From VRUE01 sp035318745 (GTDB lineage Bacteria > Actinomycetota > Thermoleophilia > Solirubrobacterales > 70-9): a stretch of DNA of 64,000 nucleotides. The translations under genes and the position numbers were made by a program. Below are positions 51,598-60,666 of this stretch, one piece after another. Position 1 is the stretch's first letter, and the number at the start of each line of letters is the position of its first letter. Location: assembly GCA_035318745.1 (NCBI GenBank), contig DATHEA010000017.1, forward strand, positions 15,050-79,049, read 5' to 3'. A model generated the notes under the pieces. It saw only the letters and a list, made by a program, of their open reading frames with translations. It was not told the origin of the DNA and did no database searches.

Positions 51598-53546
51598 CTG
51601 AGCAAATGAGAGAGCCGGTGGTTGAAGAGCTCGAGTATGAGGGCCGCTATTTCACCGAGAGCGCCAAAAGTGCGATCGAAAGCGCGATCCAGATTGTCGA
51701 GGAGGCAATCTCCAACGAGGACGAAGCCATCCGTGAACGGGCCGAGCGCGAGGGTGGTCCGAATCAAGGCGAGATCATCGTCGCCTATGAGCCCGATCGC
51801 AAGGAGCTGACCGTAGCCGGAAATGGAGTTGGCATGACCAGTGATCGCATGCGACAGCGGCTGCGAACCGTTGGTGGCGATCCCGAGGCTGGCGCCAAGC
51901 GGAGCTACTTCAACCGTGGCATTCGAGACGTCTTCCTTGCCATGGGAGGCGGTGGAGTAACCAGCATCAGCAAGAACTCAGCAGGTGAGGAAGTTCTGTC
52001 GAGCTGCACGTTCCTGATCGACGACAGCGGGAAGATGGTGATGCGGACCGACGTCATCGACGCGGTCCCGAGCGACGAGACCCGCGAGCAGCTCGGGCTG
52101 GAAAAGACTGGGACCCAAGTCCGAGTTCCGGTGCGCCGGCTGGAGAAAAATCGGCCGAAACAGTTTCGGTTCAGCGAGCTGGAGCGGCAAATTAGGGACT
52201 GCGTTGGCATACGGCCGGTAATGGCTGACGCGGCACGTCAGATCACCCTCGCCTACGCAGACGCGCCGCCACGGCGGCTTCAGTTCGAATACCCCGAGGC
52301 CGAGGATCTGATCGTTGAAAAGGACGTCGAGGTCGCCGGCATGCAAGGAACGCTCTGGGCGAAGCTTGCTCCGAAAGCGATTAAACGAGCACGCAGCCGG
52401 CGCGCCTGGATTTCGGGCATCTTAATCCGCGGCGAGCGGTCGGCCTACGAGATTGCGAGAGATAGTCGACTCGCGAAATTTCCGGCGATGGAGCGAGTGA
52501 TCGGTGAGTTGCGCCTCGACGGAATCGAGAACCTCCAACGCGAGGCTGATGAAGACGCCCAACTGCTCTACAAAACCGACCGTTCAGGCCTAAATATCGA
52601 GCACCCAGTAGTGGAAGCCGCCTACGACCTACTCGTGGCCGAACTCGAGCCTCTGGTCGCCGACCTCGATGCTAGCCAACCCGAGACCAAGACGAACGCC
52701 GACGTTAGACGTGATTTGCAGAAGCTGGCACGCGAGATCAACTCCGTTATTGACGGTGCAATCGCGGTCGGTCCGGAAGACAGCGACGCCGCGCCCTCCG
52801 ACGATCCCGATTCAGAGTCGGGCGAACCAGTACCCGATGGTCCTGATGAGCCACCCGATCGAGAGCTAGAGCAACCGATTGAGTTTCCTGTCTCTTACGC
52901 GATGGCCTACGCGGGCGAGAGCAAGTCGGTCAAGGTGTGGTTCGCGAGTGATCGAATTCCTCCCGGATCTACGGTTGAAGTCAAGAGTGCTCCAAACGAG
53001 TACATCAGCGCAGCAATGCTCTCGGCGGAAACGGTGCCCCCACCGGCTGCTGACGGGGTCGCGGAGCTCTCTATTCGAGTCACCGGTGGCAACTCGGAGG
53101 GCCGCTACGAGCTATGGGTTCGTAGCGGCGAGCATCAGGCGATGCTCCCCGTCCACGTTCGCTTCCGTCGAGCAAGCGGCTTTATCAGCAACATTGTTCT
53201 CGCCGACGAAGATTGGCCCTCCGGGAGCGCGATCTGGGATCCTTCGTCGGGCGTCGTCAGTGTCAAGGTCGGCCGGCCGGAGTTCAGACAAGTTGCCTTG
53301 AAAGCGGCTCAAAACGGACATAAAGACCCCTTCAAGGATCCGCTTTATCGCCAGCTGGTGGTCGAGAGTGTGCGTGAGGCTGCGCTCTGGGAAGCGGCGA
53401 AACAGAAGGCCGAAATCGAATGGGATGAACTCACGGCTGAGGATCGGCGTGATGGGCGGACCTTCCAACGGGAGACCCAGTTCATCTTTCAGGAGTTTGA
53501 CTACAAGCTGCGAGCCAAGTTGCATAAGGCATTCGCGCGCGACTGA
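51594..53546 (+). CDS. GHKL ATPase (MutL/MORC-like)
   Basis: A 650-residue protein. The N-terminal ~200 residues have GHKL elements: a helix around IESAIQIVEEAISNEDEA in the N-box place, a G1-type box AGNGVGMTSDRM (residues 75-86) and a glycine-rich loop FNRGIRDVFLAMGGGG. The middle is an S5-like/transducer region. The C-terminus (about 440-560) is beta-rich (SYAMAYAGESKSVKVWF), then helical. Bacterial MORC/MutL-like ATPases occur in restriction-type operons. The usual Asp of G1 is Gly76 here. The TTG start has GGGAG and overlaps the previous gene. Confidence 0.72.
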   Translation: MTEQMREPVVEELEYEGRYFTESAKSAIESAIQIVEEAISNEDEAIRERAEREGGPNQGEIIVAYEPDRKELTVAGNGVGMTSDRMRQRLRTVGGDPEAGAKRSYFNRGIRDVFLAMGGGGVTSISKNSAGEEVLSSCTFLIDDSGKMVMRTDVIDAVPSDETREQLGLEKTGTQVRVPVRRLEKNRPKQFRFSELERQIRDCVGIRPVMADAARQITLAYADAPPRRLQFEYPEAEDLIVEKDVEVAGMQGTLWAKLAPKAIKRARSRRAWISGILIRGERSAYEIARDSRLAKFPAMERVIGELRLDGIENLQREADEDAQLLYKTDRSGLNIEHPVVEAAYDLLVAELEPLVADLDASQPETKTNADVRRDLQKLAREINSVIDGAIAVGPEDSDAAPSDDPDSESGEPVPDGPDEPPDRELEQPIEFPVSYAMAYAGESKSVKVWFASDRIPPGSTVEVKSAPNEYISAAMLSAETVPPPAADGVAELSIRVTGGNSEGRYELWVRSGEHQAMLPVHVRFRRASGFISNIVLADEDWPSGSAIWDPSSGVVSVKVGRPEFRQVALKAAQNGHKDPFKDPLYRQLVVESVREAALWEAAKQKAEIEWDELTAEDRRDGRTFQRETQFIFQEFDYKLRAKLHKAFARD

Positions 53547-53557
53547 GGTCGATTGCT

Positions 53558-54262
53558 GTGTTAGCCGAACAGGCGCCGCCACGCGATCATCGAGATAGGT
53601 TTGCAGTGGATCAACGTGTCGAGAAAATGCACGCCCTCTACCGAGCCGGCAGCTCGTTGCGAGCGGTTGGAACAGAGTTTGGCATTAGCGCTGAGCGGGT
53701 CCGCCAGCTCTTTCGCGACAACGGTTTGCGAACCCGGAGTCGCAATGAACAACGGGCCTTGCCGAAGGACGAGCGCGAGAAGCAGAAGGGGGCAGAAACT
53801 GGGAAGGACGACAAGACTTCCAGGCAGCCTTCTGCCTGGATCGAAAAGAAATACACCAACGAAGAGCTCCTCGAGGTCCTGCGGGAGACGAGTGAGGCGT
53901 TGGGCGGAGTCCTCACGACCCACGCCTACAACCAGTACGCCGAGGGCCGCGCCTTTCCCGACGGGCGACCATGGCCTTCACATCAGACCCATTTTCACCG
54001 GTTTGGCTCCTGGCGCCGGTCGCTCCTCTCCGCTGGCCTCGCTGCGAATCCCAGTTCGGCGATCTCGGGCCAACGAATCTTCGACCGAGGTCAGTGCATC
54101 GACGCCATCCGCCATGTAGGGCGCGAGCTCGCTGGCCCGCCGAGCCTGAAGCAATACGAAACGCTTGCTCGCAAATCGAATGGGGGCCTACCGAGTGCCG
54201 CGACGGTGCGAAATCGCTGTGGCTCGTGGAGTGAAGCGTTGCGGCTCGCTTTTAATCCCTAG
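53558..54262 (+). CDS. HTH protein with homing-endonuclease-associated repeats
   Basis: A 234-residue protein. The N-terminal HTH (VEKMHALYRAGSSLRAVGTEFGISAERVRQLFRDNG) is like sigma region 4. A basic linker leads to two repeats of about 60 residues (ELLEVLRETSEALGG...GSWRRSLLSAGL and CIDAIRHVGRELAGP...GSWSEALRLAF), the homing-endonuclease-associated pattern for DNA contact. No nuclease core is seen. The GTG start lies 11 bases after the GHKL gene. It is probably the fourth member of that operon. Confidence 0.7.
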   Translation: MLAEQAPPRDHRDRFAVDQRVEKMHALYRAGSSLRAVGTEFGISAERVRQLFRDNGLRTRSRNEQRALPKDEREKQKGAETGKDDKTSRQPSAWIEKKYTNEELLEVLRETSEALGGVLTTHAYNQYAEGRAFPDGRPWPSHQTHFHRFGSWRRSLLSAGLAANPSSAISGQRIFDRGQCIDAIRHVGRELAGPPSLKQYETLARKSNGGLPSAATVRNRCGSWSEALRLAFNP

Positions 54263-54371
54263 ATCGCGGCGACCTCAAAGTGGGGCGCCGTGGAATTGGA
54301 CTCGAACACAGGATTAAAGGGGTCGCCACCACCTTGAGTCGCTTTCTTCAATGCATGGCAACGTCAACGGC

Positions 54372-54797
54372 CTATCCGACAGCGACCACGGGCAGGCCAG
54401 CCTGCGACGCTCGCTCAACGAAGCGGCCGTCCCCGCTGAGCACGGTGCCGCCGAGCTGTACAGCCAACGCAGCGTAAGCAGCGTCGTAGGCGGTCAGCGA
54501 GTGGGCGATCGCGAGCGAGAGCGCGGGTGGGACGAGTTTTCCGTCCAGGGGGTGCCGATCCAAGTCCTCAAGCGTCGACAGTGCGGTGATCGCGGCCATC
54601 GCGGAGTCGCGATCAAGCTCGCCTCGGCCAACCCGCTTCCAAAATGCGTTGGCGCACTCGACCAGCAGAAGATCGGGTGCGTGGAGGTCGTCGCCCACTT
54701 CTCGGGACCGGAGCAGAGCCGCCCGTGCCGGTACTGAGAGCGGCTCCTCGATGTAAAGCGCCACCATGACGCTGGCGTCGACGACGATCGCGGCCAT
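54372..54797 (-). CDS. PIN-domain toxin (VapC-like)
   Basis: A 141-residue PIN ribonuclease: D7 in IVVDASVMVALY, an Asp/Glu helix in LLLVECANAFWK, SLTAYDAAYAALA and LSGDGRFVERA give the four acidic positions. It follows a small antitoxin gene by five bases in the same direction. It lies between the GHKL operon and the integrative element, and converges with the HTH/repeat protein gene. Confidence 0.87.
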   Translation of the reverse strand: MAAIVVDASVMVALYIEEPLSVPARAALLRSREVGDDLHAPDLLLVECANAFWKRVGRGELDRDSAMAAITALSTLEDLDRHPLDGKLVPPALSLAIAHSLTAYDAAYAALAVQLGGTVLSGDGRFVERASQAGLPVVAVG

Positions 54798-54802
54798 CAG
54801 GC

Positions 54803-55048
54803 CTAGCGCTCGCGGTCTTCGCGGATCAGCTCGGCGGCCGTGGGAGAACCAGGGGGAAGGGAGTGCTGAGCCCGAATCCGATCGGCACCCTGAAGGAGCT
54901 GCTCCAGCGAGACTCCGTGGGAGGGTGAAAGACTGCGGCGCAACAGCTCGATCGTCTCCGCGCCAAGCGAGCGCCTAGCCGAGGCTGCCTCGCGGCGCAG
55001 CCGCTCGTAGAGCTCGGAAGGAACGCCTCTTACGTAGAGAGTAGGCAT
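54803..55048 (-). CDS. FitA/RHH-type antitoxin
   Basis: An 81-residue protein. MPTLYVRGVPSELYERLRREA and ASARRSLGAETIELLRRSL form the ribbon-helix-helix of FitA-like antitoxins, followed by a flexible toxin-binding C-terminus (AAELIREDRER). The ATG at 55048 is preferred over one three codons upstream on family grounds. It precedes the PIN toxin, so it should neutralise it and autoregulate. Confidence 0.85.
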   Translation of the reverse strand: MPTLYVRGVPSELYERLRREAASARRSLGAETIELLRRSLSPSHGVSLEQLLQGADRIRAQHSLPPGSPTAAELIREDRER

Positions 55049-55153
55049 CGCTTGCAAAATGCTAGCAGCCTGACGGAGCGGCTCTGATTCCTATCGTCAC
55101 CCGCGATCCGGTCGGCCCACGGAAGGATAGAGACGTTCCGCCAGCGCGCTCTT

Positions 55154-55366
55154 TCATACGCCGCGGCGCATCCGGTAGAGCAGGTGCCCAACCAGCCAGA
55201 GCGCGATACCGAGCGCGACGAGGAGGAATCCGTCGGCGTCGCCAGTGCTGGCGAGCCCTACCGAACCGGCGACGATGAATAGGGCACCTGCCCAGCGTGC
55301 CAGCAGACCGCCGAAGAGCCAGATGCCGGCGACTACGAGGATCGCGACTCCGATCGCCGAGGTCAT
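55154..55366 (-). CDS. Small two-helix membrane protein
   Basis: A 70-residue protein with two hydrophobic segments (about 5-38, GVAILVVAGIWLFGGLLARW, and 45-63, GFLLVALGIALWLVGHLL) and a basic C-terminus. ATG at 55366 follows GGAGG by seven bases and overlaps the integrase stop by four bases (ATGA), so it is coupled to it. No family is recognised. The same frame reads upstream into the integrase only because of the frameshift there. Confidence 0.7.
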   Translation of the reverse strand: MTSAIGVAILVVAGIWLFGGLLARWAGALFIVAGSVGLASTGDADGFLLVALGIALWLVGHLLYRMRRGV

Positions 55367-56500
55367 GATGCTGCCTCCGCCACGAGTGACTCGATCGTCA
55401 TTGCCTCGGTCCCTTCGCCCTGCACCAGCGCCTTCAGGCGCGCTCGCTCGTCCTTGCCGCGGCGCATCAGGTGGGTGTAGACACGCAGGGTGAAGGCTGG
55501 ATGGGCGTGGCCGAGCTGGGCCATCACCGAGGCGGGATCCTCGCCGGTGGCGACCAGGATCGAGGCGAAGGTGTGACGCAACTTGTGGGTGGTGAGGCCG
55601 CGCGGCAGCGAGGGCTGGCCGCGCTTCGCCAGCAGCTCGTCGGCCCGCTTTGATCGCCAGTCCCAGGGTGCGGCTTCGCAGGTTGTTGCGGTCGCGGCGC
55701 CCGCCAGTCGCGGTCGGGAAGACGAGGTCGTCGGGTCCGCAGCGGTAAGCGTTGGCCTTGTGGGTGGCGATGGTGTCGCGCAGGATCGGCAGGAGGTCGA
55801 TCTCGCGCAGGCCGGCCTGGGTCTTGGAGCGACCGATGACGATTCGCCCGTTGGCGAGGTCGACGTCGCGCCAGAGCAAGTTGCAGAGCTCTTCGGCGCG
55901 CGGGCCGGCGAAGAGAAGGGTCGAGATCACTGCCACCCTGCCCTCTGAGCGCCGCTGAGGGCTGCGGTCGAGCGCGGCACAGGCATCGAGCAGCGCCTGG
56001 ATCTGCTCGACGGTGTCGAGGTGGACGGGGGCGTGCTTGGGTTCGGGAAGGCCTCGCCGTCGCCCTTCGGCGGGGTTGCGGTCGATGTGCCCGTACTCGA
56101 CCGCGATTGAGAGCACCCACTGAAGCAGCTTCAGCGTCTTGTTGATCGAGGCGGCGTTGAGCGGTCGGCGCGGCCGGCCGCGCTCGTCGAGCTTGGGCTT
56201 TCGGCGCTCGATCGCCCGCCGGATCGACTCCGCCTCCTCAACCTTGTAGGCACGGTAGGCGTCGACCGCTTCCACGTCGATCTCGCCGAGCGACCAATCG
56301 GCGAAGTAGGGCAACAGGTGGGACAGGCCCCAATGCATGATCCGCAAGTAGCTGGCGCTCACCTCTCCCTCGCGCTGAGCGATCACCCGCTGCGCGAAGG
56401 GGCCGAAGAGCAGCTCGCCGTCGGCGCCCTGGCCCTGCTCCTCGACACGGCGGCGCCGCGTCGGCGGAACCCAGAGGCCGCGCCGCACGTCGGCCATCAC
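55363..56500 (-). pseudogene. Tyrosine recombinase (integrase), frameshifted
   Basis: The first frame gives a SAM-like N-terminal domain (GPFAQRVIAQREGEVSASYLR) and the catalytic-domain start with the first Arg (LLFAGPRAEELCNLLW) and SKTQAGLREIDLLP. At 55649-55651 (an AAA on the coding strand) one extra base shifts the frame. The C-terminus continues in the next frame with LTTHKLRHTFASILVATG (HxxR), LGHAHPAFTL (His) and RVYTHLMRRG (Tyr nucleophile), ending at 55363. It is either inactive or a sequencing error in a homopolymer. Confidence 0.85.
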
Positions 56501-56643
56501 GTTCGCCAGCTCTTCCAGTGGCGCTCCACCACCTGGCCTTCCGATCTACGAGCCATCCCGATCACCTCCTGGTTCGAGGCGCCGGAGGCATCGCTGGCGC
56601 GGACGCCAAGCGGCGCCGGGCACAGCGGTCGCCGCTAGGCTGA

Positions 56644-57156
56644 TCATCGCGTCGAAGCTCTACCTTCGGCGCCGGGCCGGGGGCGTTTCCGCGCCGCCCG
56701 GCCGTTTGTTTCTTGCCCGACGACAATACCTCTCCGTCGCCGCGAAAGCGAGCGACCGCGTGAATCGGCGGCAATCGCCGCAGATGCCCGTCCAGAGCCG
56801 GTTTGCGAGCCGCTCAACGCGGCGATCCGCTCGCTCACCTCCTCGGGATCGAAGCGCAACCGCGGGCGCTCGCCGATGCCGATTTTGCGGGCGCCCAACT
56901 CCTCGGCATGGGCATAGACCCACGAGCGCTCGACACCACACCACCGCGCGACTTCGGCCGCAGTCATCAGCCGCGGACGCGGACGCGGACGCGGACGCGT
57001 GGGGCGTGCCGTGCGCCTCGACTGGAGGAGCTCGGCGACGCGACTCACTACCGCGTCGATCTCGCTTGATGTGAGCTTCACCTCGTAGACCGGCACGCCC
57101 TGCCTCTGATCCTGCCCGCGATGCGCGGCGCGCCGATTCTCGATCCAGTGGCCCAT
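56644..57156 (-). CDS. Excisionase-like HTH protein
   Basis: A 170-residue protein. The central HTH (LMTAAEVARWCGVERSWVYAHAEELG, then KIGIGERPRLRFDPEEV) is of the MerR/AlpA/excisionase kind that directs recombination. An Arg/Pro repeat (RPTRPRPRPRPR) precedes it and a strongly basic tail follows. ATG at 57156 has GGAGG nine bases upstream. It lies just upstream of the integrase gene in the same direction, so it is probably the recombination directionality factor or regulator of the element. Confidence 0.75.
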   Translation of the reverse strand: MGHWIENRRAAHRGQDQRQGVPVYEVKLTSSEIDAVVSRVAELLQSRRTARPTRPRPRPRPRLMTAAEVARWCGVERSWVYAHAEELGARKIGIGERPRLRFDPEEVSERIAALSGSQTGSGRASAAIAADSRGRSLSRRRRGIVVGQETNGRAARKRPRPGAEGRASTR

Positions 57157-57157
57157 C

Positions 57158-57342
57158 TCAGTCGGCCTCCCTTTTCTTCCGCGGCGCCTTACCGAGCCAG
57201 TCGACCTGCTTGCCGGGATCGCAGACCTCGACGAAGATCGGCGCGAACGGGCCGTGCTCCTCCAAGTCTCCAGCAGGCAGATCGAGATCCGCACCTCGCG
57301 GGTGCGTACAACCCGTGAGTTGCTGCGCAGCAGCGCGATCAG
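57158..57342 (-). pseudogene. Possible small gene, frameshifted
   Basis: A short frame ends at 57158, one base before the excisionase start, and has good coding character (LPAGDLEEHGPFAPIFVEV, then CDPGKQVDWLGKAPRKK). Its likely N-terminus (LIALLRSNSRVVRTREV) lies in another frame, starting at a CTG that overlaps the stop of the replication-relaxation gene. One missing base near 57295 would join them. No family is recognised. Confidence 0.4.
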
Positions 57343-58061
57343 CTCTTGCGACGCCGCTCCAGGGCGGGCCGAGGAGCGCCAGCCAGCACGCAGTGGACGA
57401 CGGGGAAGCGCGGGTAGTACGCGCGCCAGGCCGGCTCGCCGTCGCCACCCGCCGCGCGGTACAGCACCGCGTAACCCGCCAGCTCGACGACAAGGCGATC
57501 AACCGAGAGGGTGGCACGGTCGAGCTCGAGGAAACGCTGCTCGAGCGCGACGCGCCCGTCCTCCCCGCGCAGGTAGGTCAGCACCGCGTCGGCGATCAGC
57601 GCCCGCCGTAGCCGGCCCCGGCCACGCGAGAGCCGATGCGCCACCTCGTGGCGCCAGGAGAGCGGCCCGAACTCATCGTCCCGCGCCCGCGCCGCCCGTA
57701 GAAAGCAGATGCCGGCGTCGTTGACGGCGAGCGTATGCGCCTGCAGTTGGCCGGCCACCTCGCTTCCCTCCAGGGGGCGCGGCGTCGCCTCGAGGGCGTG
57801 AGCCTCGCAGGCCATCCGCACCCCGCGCTCGGTCGCGAACCAAAGGCGCCGGCCGGTGCGCGGCGGCTGGACGGACTCGACGAGGCCCGCATCTCGTAGC
57901 CGGGCGAGCACGCTCTGGGTCCAGCGAATGCGGTTGTCAGGGAAATGGATGACCCGAACCTGCGCCGTGCAGAGGACACGGTGCTGGGCGAGCGAGGCGA
58001 CAACCTCACCCGCCGTTTCCGGCAGCTCAGTCTCCTGGCGGCGGATCGTTTCACTCGCCAT
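57339..58061 (-). CDS. Replication-relaxation family protein
   Basis: A 240-residue protein. The N-terminal winged helix (VASLAQHRVLCTAQVRVIHF, VLARLRDAGLVESV, RRLWFATERGVRM) and the ALIADAVLTYL...ALEQRFLELDRATLSVDRL segment are those of the replication-relaxation family found in actinobacterial integrative and conjugative elements. It probably aids DNA processing for transfer or replication. ATG at 58061 has GGAGG and overlaps the TraG-like gene end by eleven bases. Confidence 0.82.
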   Translation of the reverse strand: MASETIRRQETELPETAGEVVASLAQHRVLCTAQVRVIHFPDNRIRWTQSVLARLRDAGLVESVQPPRTGRRLWFATERGVRMACEAHALEATPRPLEGSEVAGQLQAHTLAVNDAGICFLRAARARDDEFGPLSWRHEVAHRLSRGRGRLRRALIADAVLTYLRGEDGRVALEQRFLELDRATLSVDRLVVELAGYAVLYRAAGGDGEPAWRAYYPRFPVVHCVLAGAPRPALERRRKS

Positions 58062-59580
58062 CGCTTCCTCCGTCCAGCCAGAAGGGATCCTCCGGGGGTC
58101 CACCCTTGCCGCCATCGCCCGGTTGCGGCGGGTACGGCGGATCGAGCCCTTCGAGGTGGGCTTGGATGCGATCGTCGAGCGTTTCGAGGTGCTCGATCAC
58201 CTGCGCGGCCTCGGTGCGCGGCGCGGCTTCGGGCACCACGGCTCTCCGACCAGACCCGGGCTCGGAGTGAACGTCCTCGACCCTGATTCCCTGCAGCGCG
58301 AAGGGCCGGCTGAGGTCGCCTTCGTGGGTCACCTGGGCGATGAAACGGAAGCGCGGCAGCCTCGCCATCACGGTGCTGTTCAGCTCCCCGCCCCACTCTT
58401 TGGTCAACAGCGCAGCCGCATGGGAGTTGAGCGCGGTCGTCAGCAGGTGGGAGCGATTGGTGGTGAGCGCGTTCAGCGTCTGCGGGCTCAGCCGCTCGGG
58501 GTTCTGGTTGAGGAGCACCGCGCGCAGCCCGAACTTGGCGCTCTGCTCAAGCAGGCCGACAAGGCTGCCGGAGCGGCCGGCGTCGAAGCTCTGCACCTCA
58601 TCGAGGAAGACCCAGAAGGGCTTGCGCCTCCCGGACGCCAGCTCTGCCCGACCCCGTGCCGAGTGCAGCAGATCGAAGACGATCAGGTTGGCGATCAGCC
58701 GGTCGAGCGCCCCGCCCGAGCCGGGACAGACGAGGACGATCTGGCCCTCGTCCATCGCCTTGCGCACCCGATAGGTGCTCTCGCTCTGGCCGAGTAGCGT
58801 CGTGGTCGAGGGAAAGGCGCGCAGGCGGTCGACCATGTTCGTCAGCGGCGTAACCGCCTCGGCCGCGAGCAACGGGAAGCGGTGCTCCCAGAAGCTCTGG
58901 GAGGCACGCGGCAGGAAGGGCATGGCGGCCGCGCGCCAGCGCTCGTCGGAGAGCAGCGTGGGGAGCTGGAAGATCGTCGGCGCCAGCTCGTCGGGCAGCA
59001 CCTTCGCGATCGAGACCAGCGCGGTGGCGGCCTGGGTGGTGAGGTTGATCGCGCGCGTCGATCGCTCGCCCCACTCCAGGGCCGTGGAGAAGGCGTCGAC
59101 GATCGCCTCGACCCGCTCCTCGCCGTCGCCCTCTCCGCCCAGCTCGAAGAGGTTCCACCCGGGCAGGGTCGACGGGCTGCCCGGGCCGAGGTCGATTTCG
59201 ACCACCTTGCTGCGCAGCTCCGGCTCGCGCAGGTAGGGCCTGATCCGCGCCAGCGCGTCGCCGTGGGGATCGAGGAAGAGGCCGCCGTGGCCGGAGCGCA
59301 CGACGTGGACGAACTGGGCGACCGCCAACTCGGTCTTGCCGTAGCGCGAGCGCCCGGCGATGTAGGAGAAGAAGGTGTCGGCGGCGCGCACACCAACGAT
59401 CCGCCCGTTGCCGTTGGAGCCGATCCGCCCGAGAGGGATCAGATCAGTGCTGCCCTCCTCGAAGGTCGGCAGCTTCGGCGGCGCGCCCAGCAGCGTTCCG
59501 GCGCGCACGACGTTGTCGGCGTTGCAGTGGACGTTCGGCGGCTTCAGGAAGCCGGCCAGCTCGCTGGCGGTGAGGGTCAT
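58051..59580 (-). CDS. TraG/VirD4-like conjugation ATPase
   Basis: A 509-residue P-loop ATPase. Walker A GRSRYGKT is at 76-83, the motif FLDPHGDAL follows, and Walker B is FWVFLDEVQ. LNQNPERLSPQTLNALTTN and a late RFIAQVTHEG segment fit type IV coupling proteins or conjugative helicase-like ATPases. No transmembrane segment is present; the membrane part may be supplied by the small protein at 60280. The ATG overlaps the stop of the preceding frameshifted gene (ATGA). It is the motor of the integrative element. Confidence 0.82.
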   Translation of the reverse strand: MTLTASELAGFLKPPNVHCNADNVVRAGTLLGAPPKLPTFEEGSTDLIPLGRIGSNGNGRIVGVRAADTFFSYIAGRSRYGKTELAVAQFVHVVRSGHGGLFLDPHGDALARIRPYLREPELRSKVVEIDLGPGSPSTLPGWNLFELGGEGDGEERVEAIVDAFSTALEWGERSTRAINLTTQAATALVSIAKVLPDELAPTIFQLPTLLSDERWRAAAMPFLPRASQSFWEHRFPLLAAEAVTPLTNMVDRLRAFPSTTTLLGQSESTYRVRKAMDEGQIVLVCPGSGGALDRLIANLIVFDLLHSARGRAELASGRRKPFWVFLDEVQSFDAGRSGSLVGLLEQSAKFGLRAVLLNQNPERLSPQTLNALTTNRSHLLTTALNSHAAALLTKEWGGELNSTVMARLPRFRFIAQVTHEGDLSRPFALQGIRVEDVHSEPGSGRRAVVPEAAPRTEAAQVIEHLETLDDRIQAHLEGLDPPYPPQPGDGGKGGPPEDPFWLDGGSDGE

Positions 59581-60276
59581 CTGCCGGCCCGGGCGGGAAA
59601 GCGACCGCTGTCCATGCGACGGTCGAAGCTCCTTCGCAGCGGTGGCCGGTCCGAGCCGAAGAAGGCGAAGCCGAGGATCGAGACGCCGCGGGCGCGGAAC
59701 CAGTTCTGCGCGCCGAAGATCTCAAACCCTCCAAGCACGCTGCATCGCCGCCTTGGCGCCGGCCCAGTTCACGGCTCGGCAGCGGATCAAGACCTGCGCC
59801 TCGAACAGCGATCCGGACTCGCGCAGTTTCGCGTCGAGCGCCTCGTTGATCATCCGCTGCTCGAGCAACTGATCGGGGCCGGGTCGGGTTCTGCGCTGCG
59901 GACCCTCGAACGCCTCGCGCAGCGTGCGAGGTTCGCCGTAGCGGCGCCGCGCCTGGCGCTTCAGGCTGCGGCGCAGACCCGTGCGCCGCCGGCCGGTGGC
60001 GGGCAGCAGGTCGATGCAGATGCTGAGCTCCTCCCAGGCCTCGGGGCAAAGCGCCTCCAGGGCGGCGGCGAAGGGACGCAACGGATCGGGATCGAGCGAG
60101 AGGCGTGCCAGAGGCTCGAGGCCCTTGCAGCCGAGGACCAGCTCGGTGCGAGCGCTTGCCAGGTTCCTCCCCTCGGGGCGCTTGCCGAGCACCTCCTCGG
60201 GATCGCGCAGCTCGACGCCCTCGTAGGTGGCGAGCGCGCCGCGCAAGAACTTGAACGCGCGCTCCGGGGCGCTCAT
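59577..60276 (-). pseudogene. Element accessory gene, frameshifted near its 3' end
   Basis: A first frame of 184 residues (SAPERAFKFLRGALATYEGV, LEQRMINEALDAKLRESGSL) stops at 59722. Coding quality then continues in the next frame (GFEIFGAQNWFRARGVSIL, GFAFFGSDRPPLRRSFDRR) to a stop at 59577 that overlaps the ATPase start by four bases, as expected for one intact gene. A one-base insertion or two-base deletion near 59735-59750 is implied. No family is recognised. It belongs to the transfer operon. Confidence 0.65.
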
Positions 60277-60279
60277 CAG

Positions 60280-60666
60280 TTAGACGAGCCGCCCCTCCGC
60301 ATCGCCCGTGAGTGTCACCCGCACGGCGCTCGCGCGGCGGTCGACCCAGCCCAGCACCCTGCGCTCGGTGGCGCCGAGTTCGGCGGCGAAGCGCAGGACC
60401 TCGTCGGGCGCGGGGTCGAACTCGTCGGCCGGCACGACGGCTACGGTGCGGCGGTTGCGAAGCGTGCGGTTCGTGGAGAGAAGCCGCTGCATAGCCAGCG
60501 CGGAGGCAATAGCGACGGCGGCGAGCGCGAGGGGCACAAGCGGTTCAGCGAGCGCGAGGACTCCGCCGAGGGTGATCTTCGATATCGCCTTCACCGCGGC
60601 GGCGACGAGGATGAGGGCGAAGATCACCAGCATCGGCCTGGGGTCGTGTGGGTCGAGACCCTTCAT
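60280..60666 (-). CDS. Small membrane protein of the integrative element
   Basis: A 128-residue protein with two hydrophobic segments near the N-terminus (MLVIFALILVAAAVKAI at 12-28 and LAEPLVPLALAAVAIASALAM at 39-59), followed by a ~65-residue soluble domain (RTVAVVPADEFDPAPDEVL, LGWVDRRASAVRVTLTG). It is the first gene of the minus-strand transfer operon, three bases before the next start. It may anchor the soluble ATPase to the membrane. No family is recognised. Confidence 0.7.
   Translation of the reverse strand: MKGLDPHDPRPMLVIFALILVAAAVKAISKITLGGVLALAEPLVPLALAAVAIASALAMQRLLSTNRTLRNRRTVAVVPADEFDPAPDEVLRFAAELGATERRVLGWVDRRASAVRVTLTGDAEGRLV

Noticed and set aside
54278..54312. tRNA-3'-end-like sequence on the minus strand (TTCGAGTCC followed by GGCGCCCCA)
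   Set aside because: T-stem and acceptor strands do not close and it does not match the tRNA-Val remnant well enough to call an attachment pair.
57575..58396. Alternative minus-strand frames around the replication-relaxation gene
   Set aside because: Arg/Ser/Ala-rich shadows; the frame from 58061 alone holds the winged-helix and family motifs.
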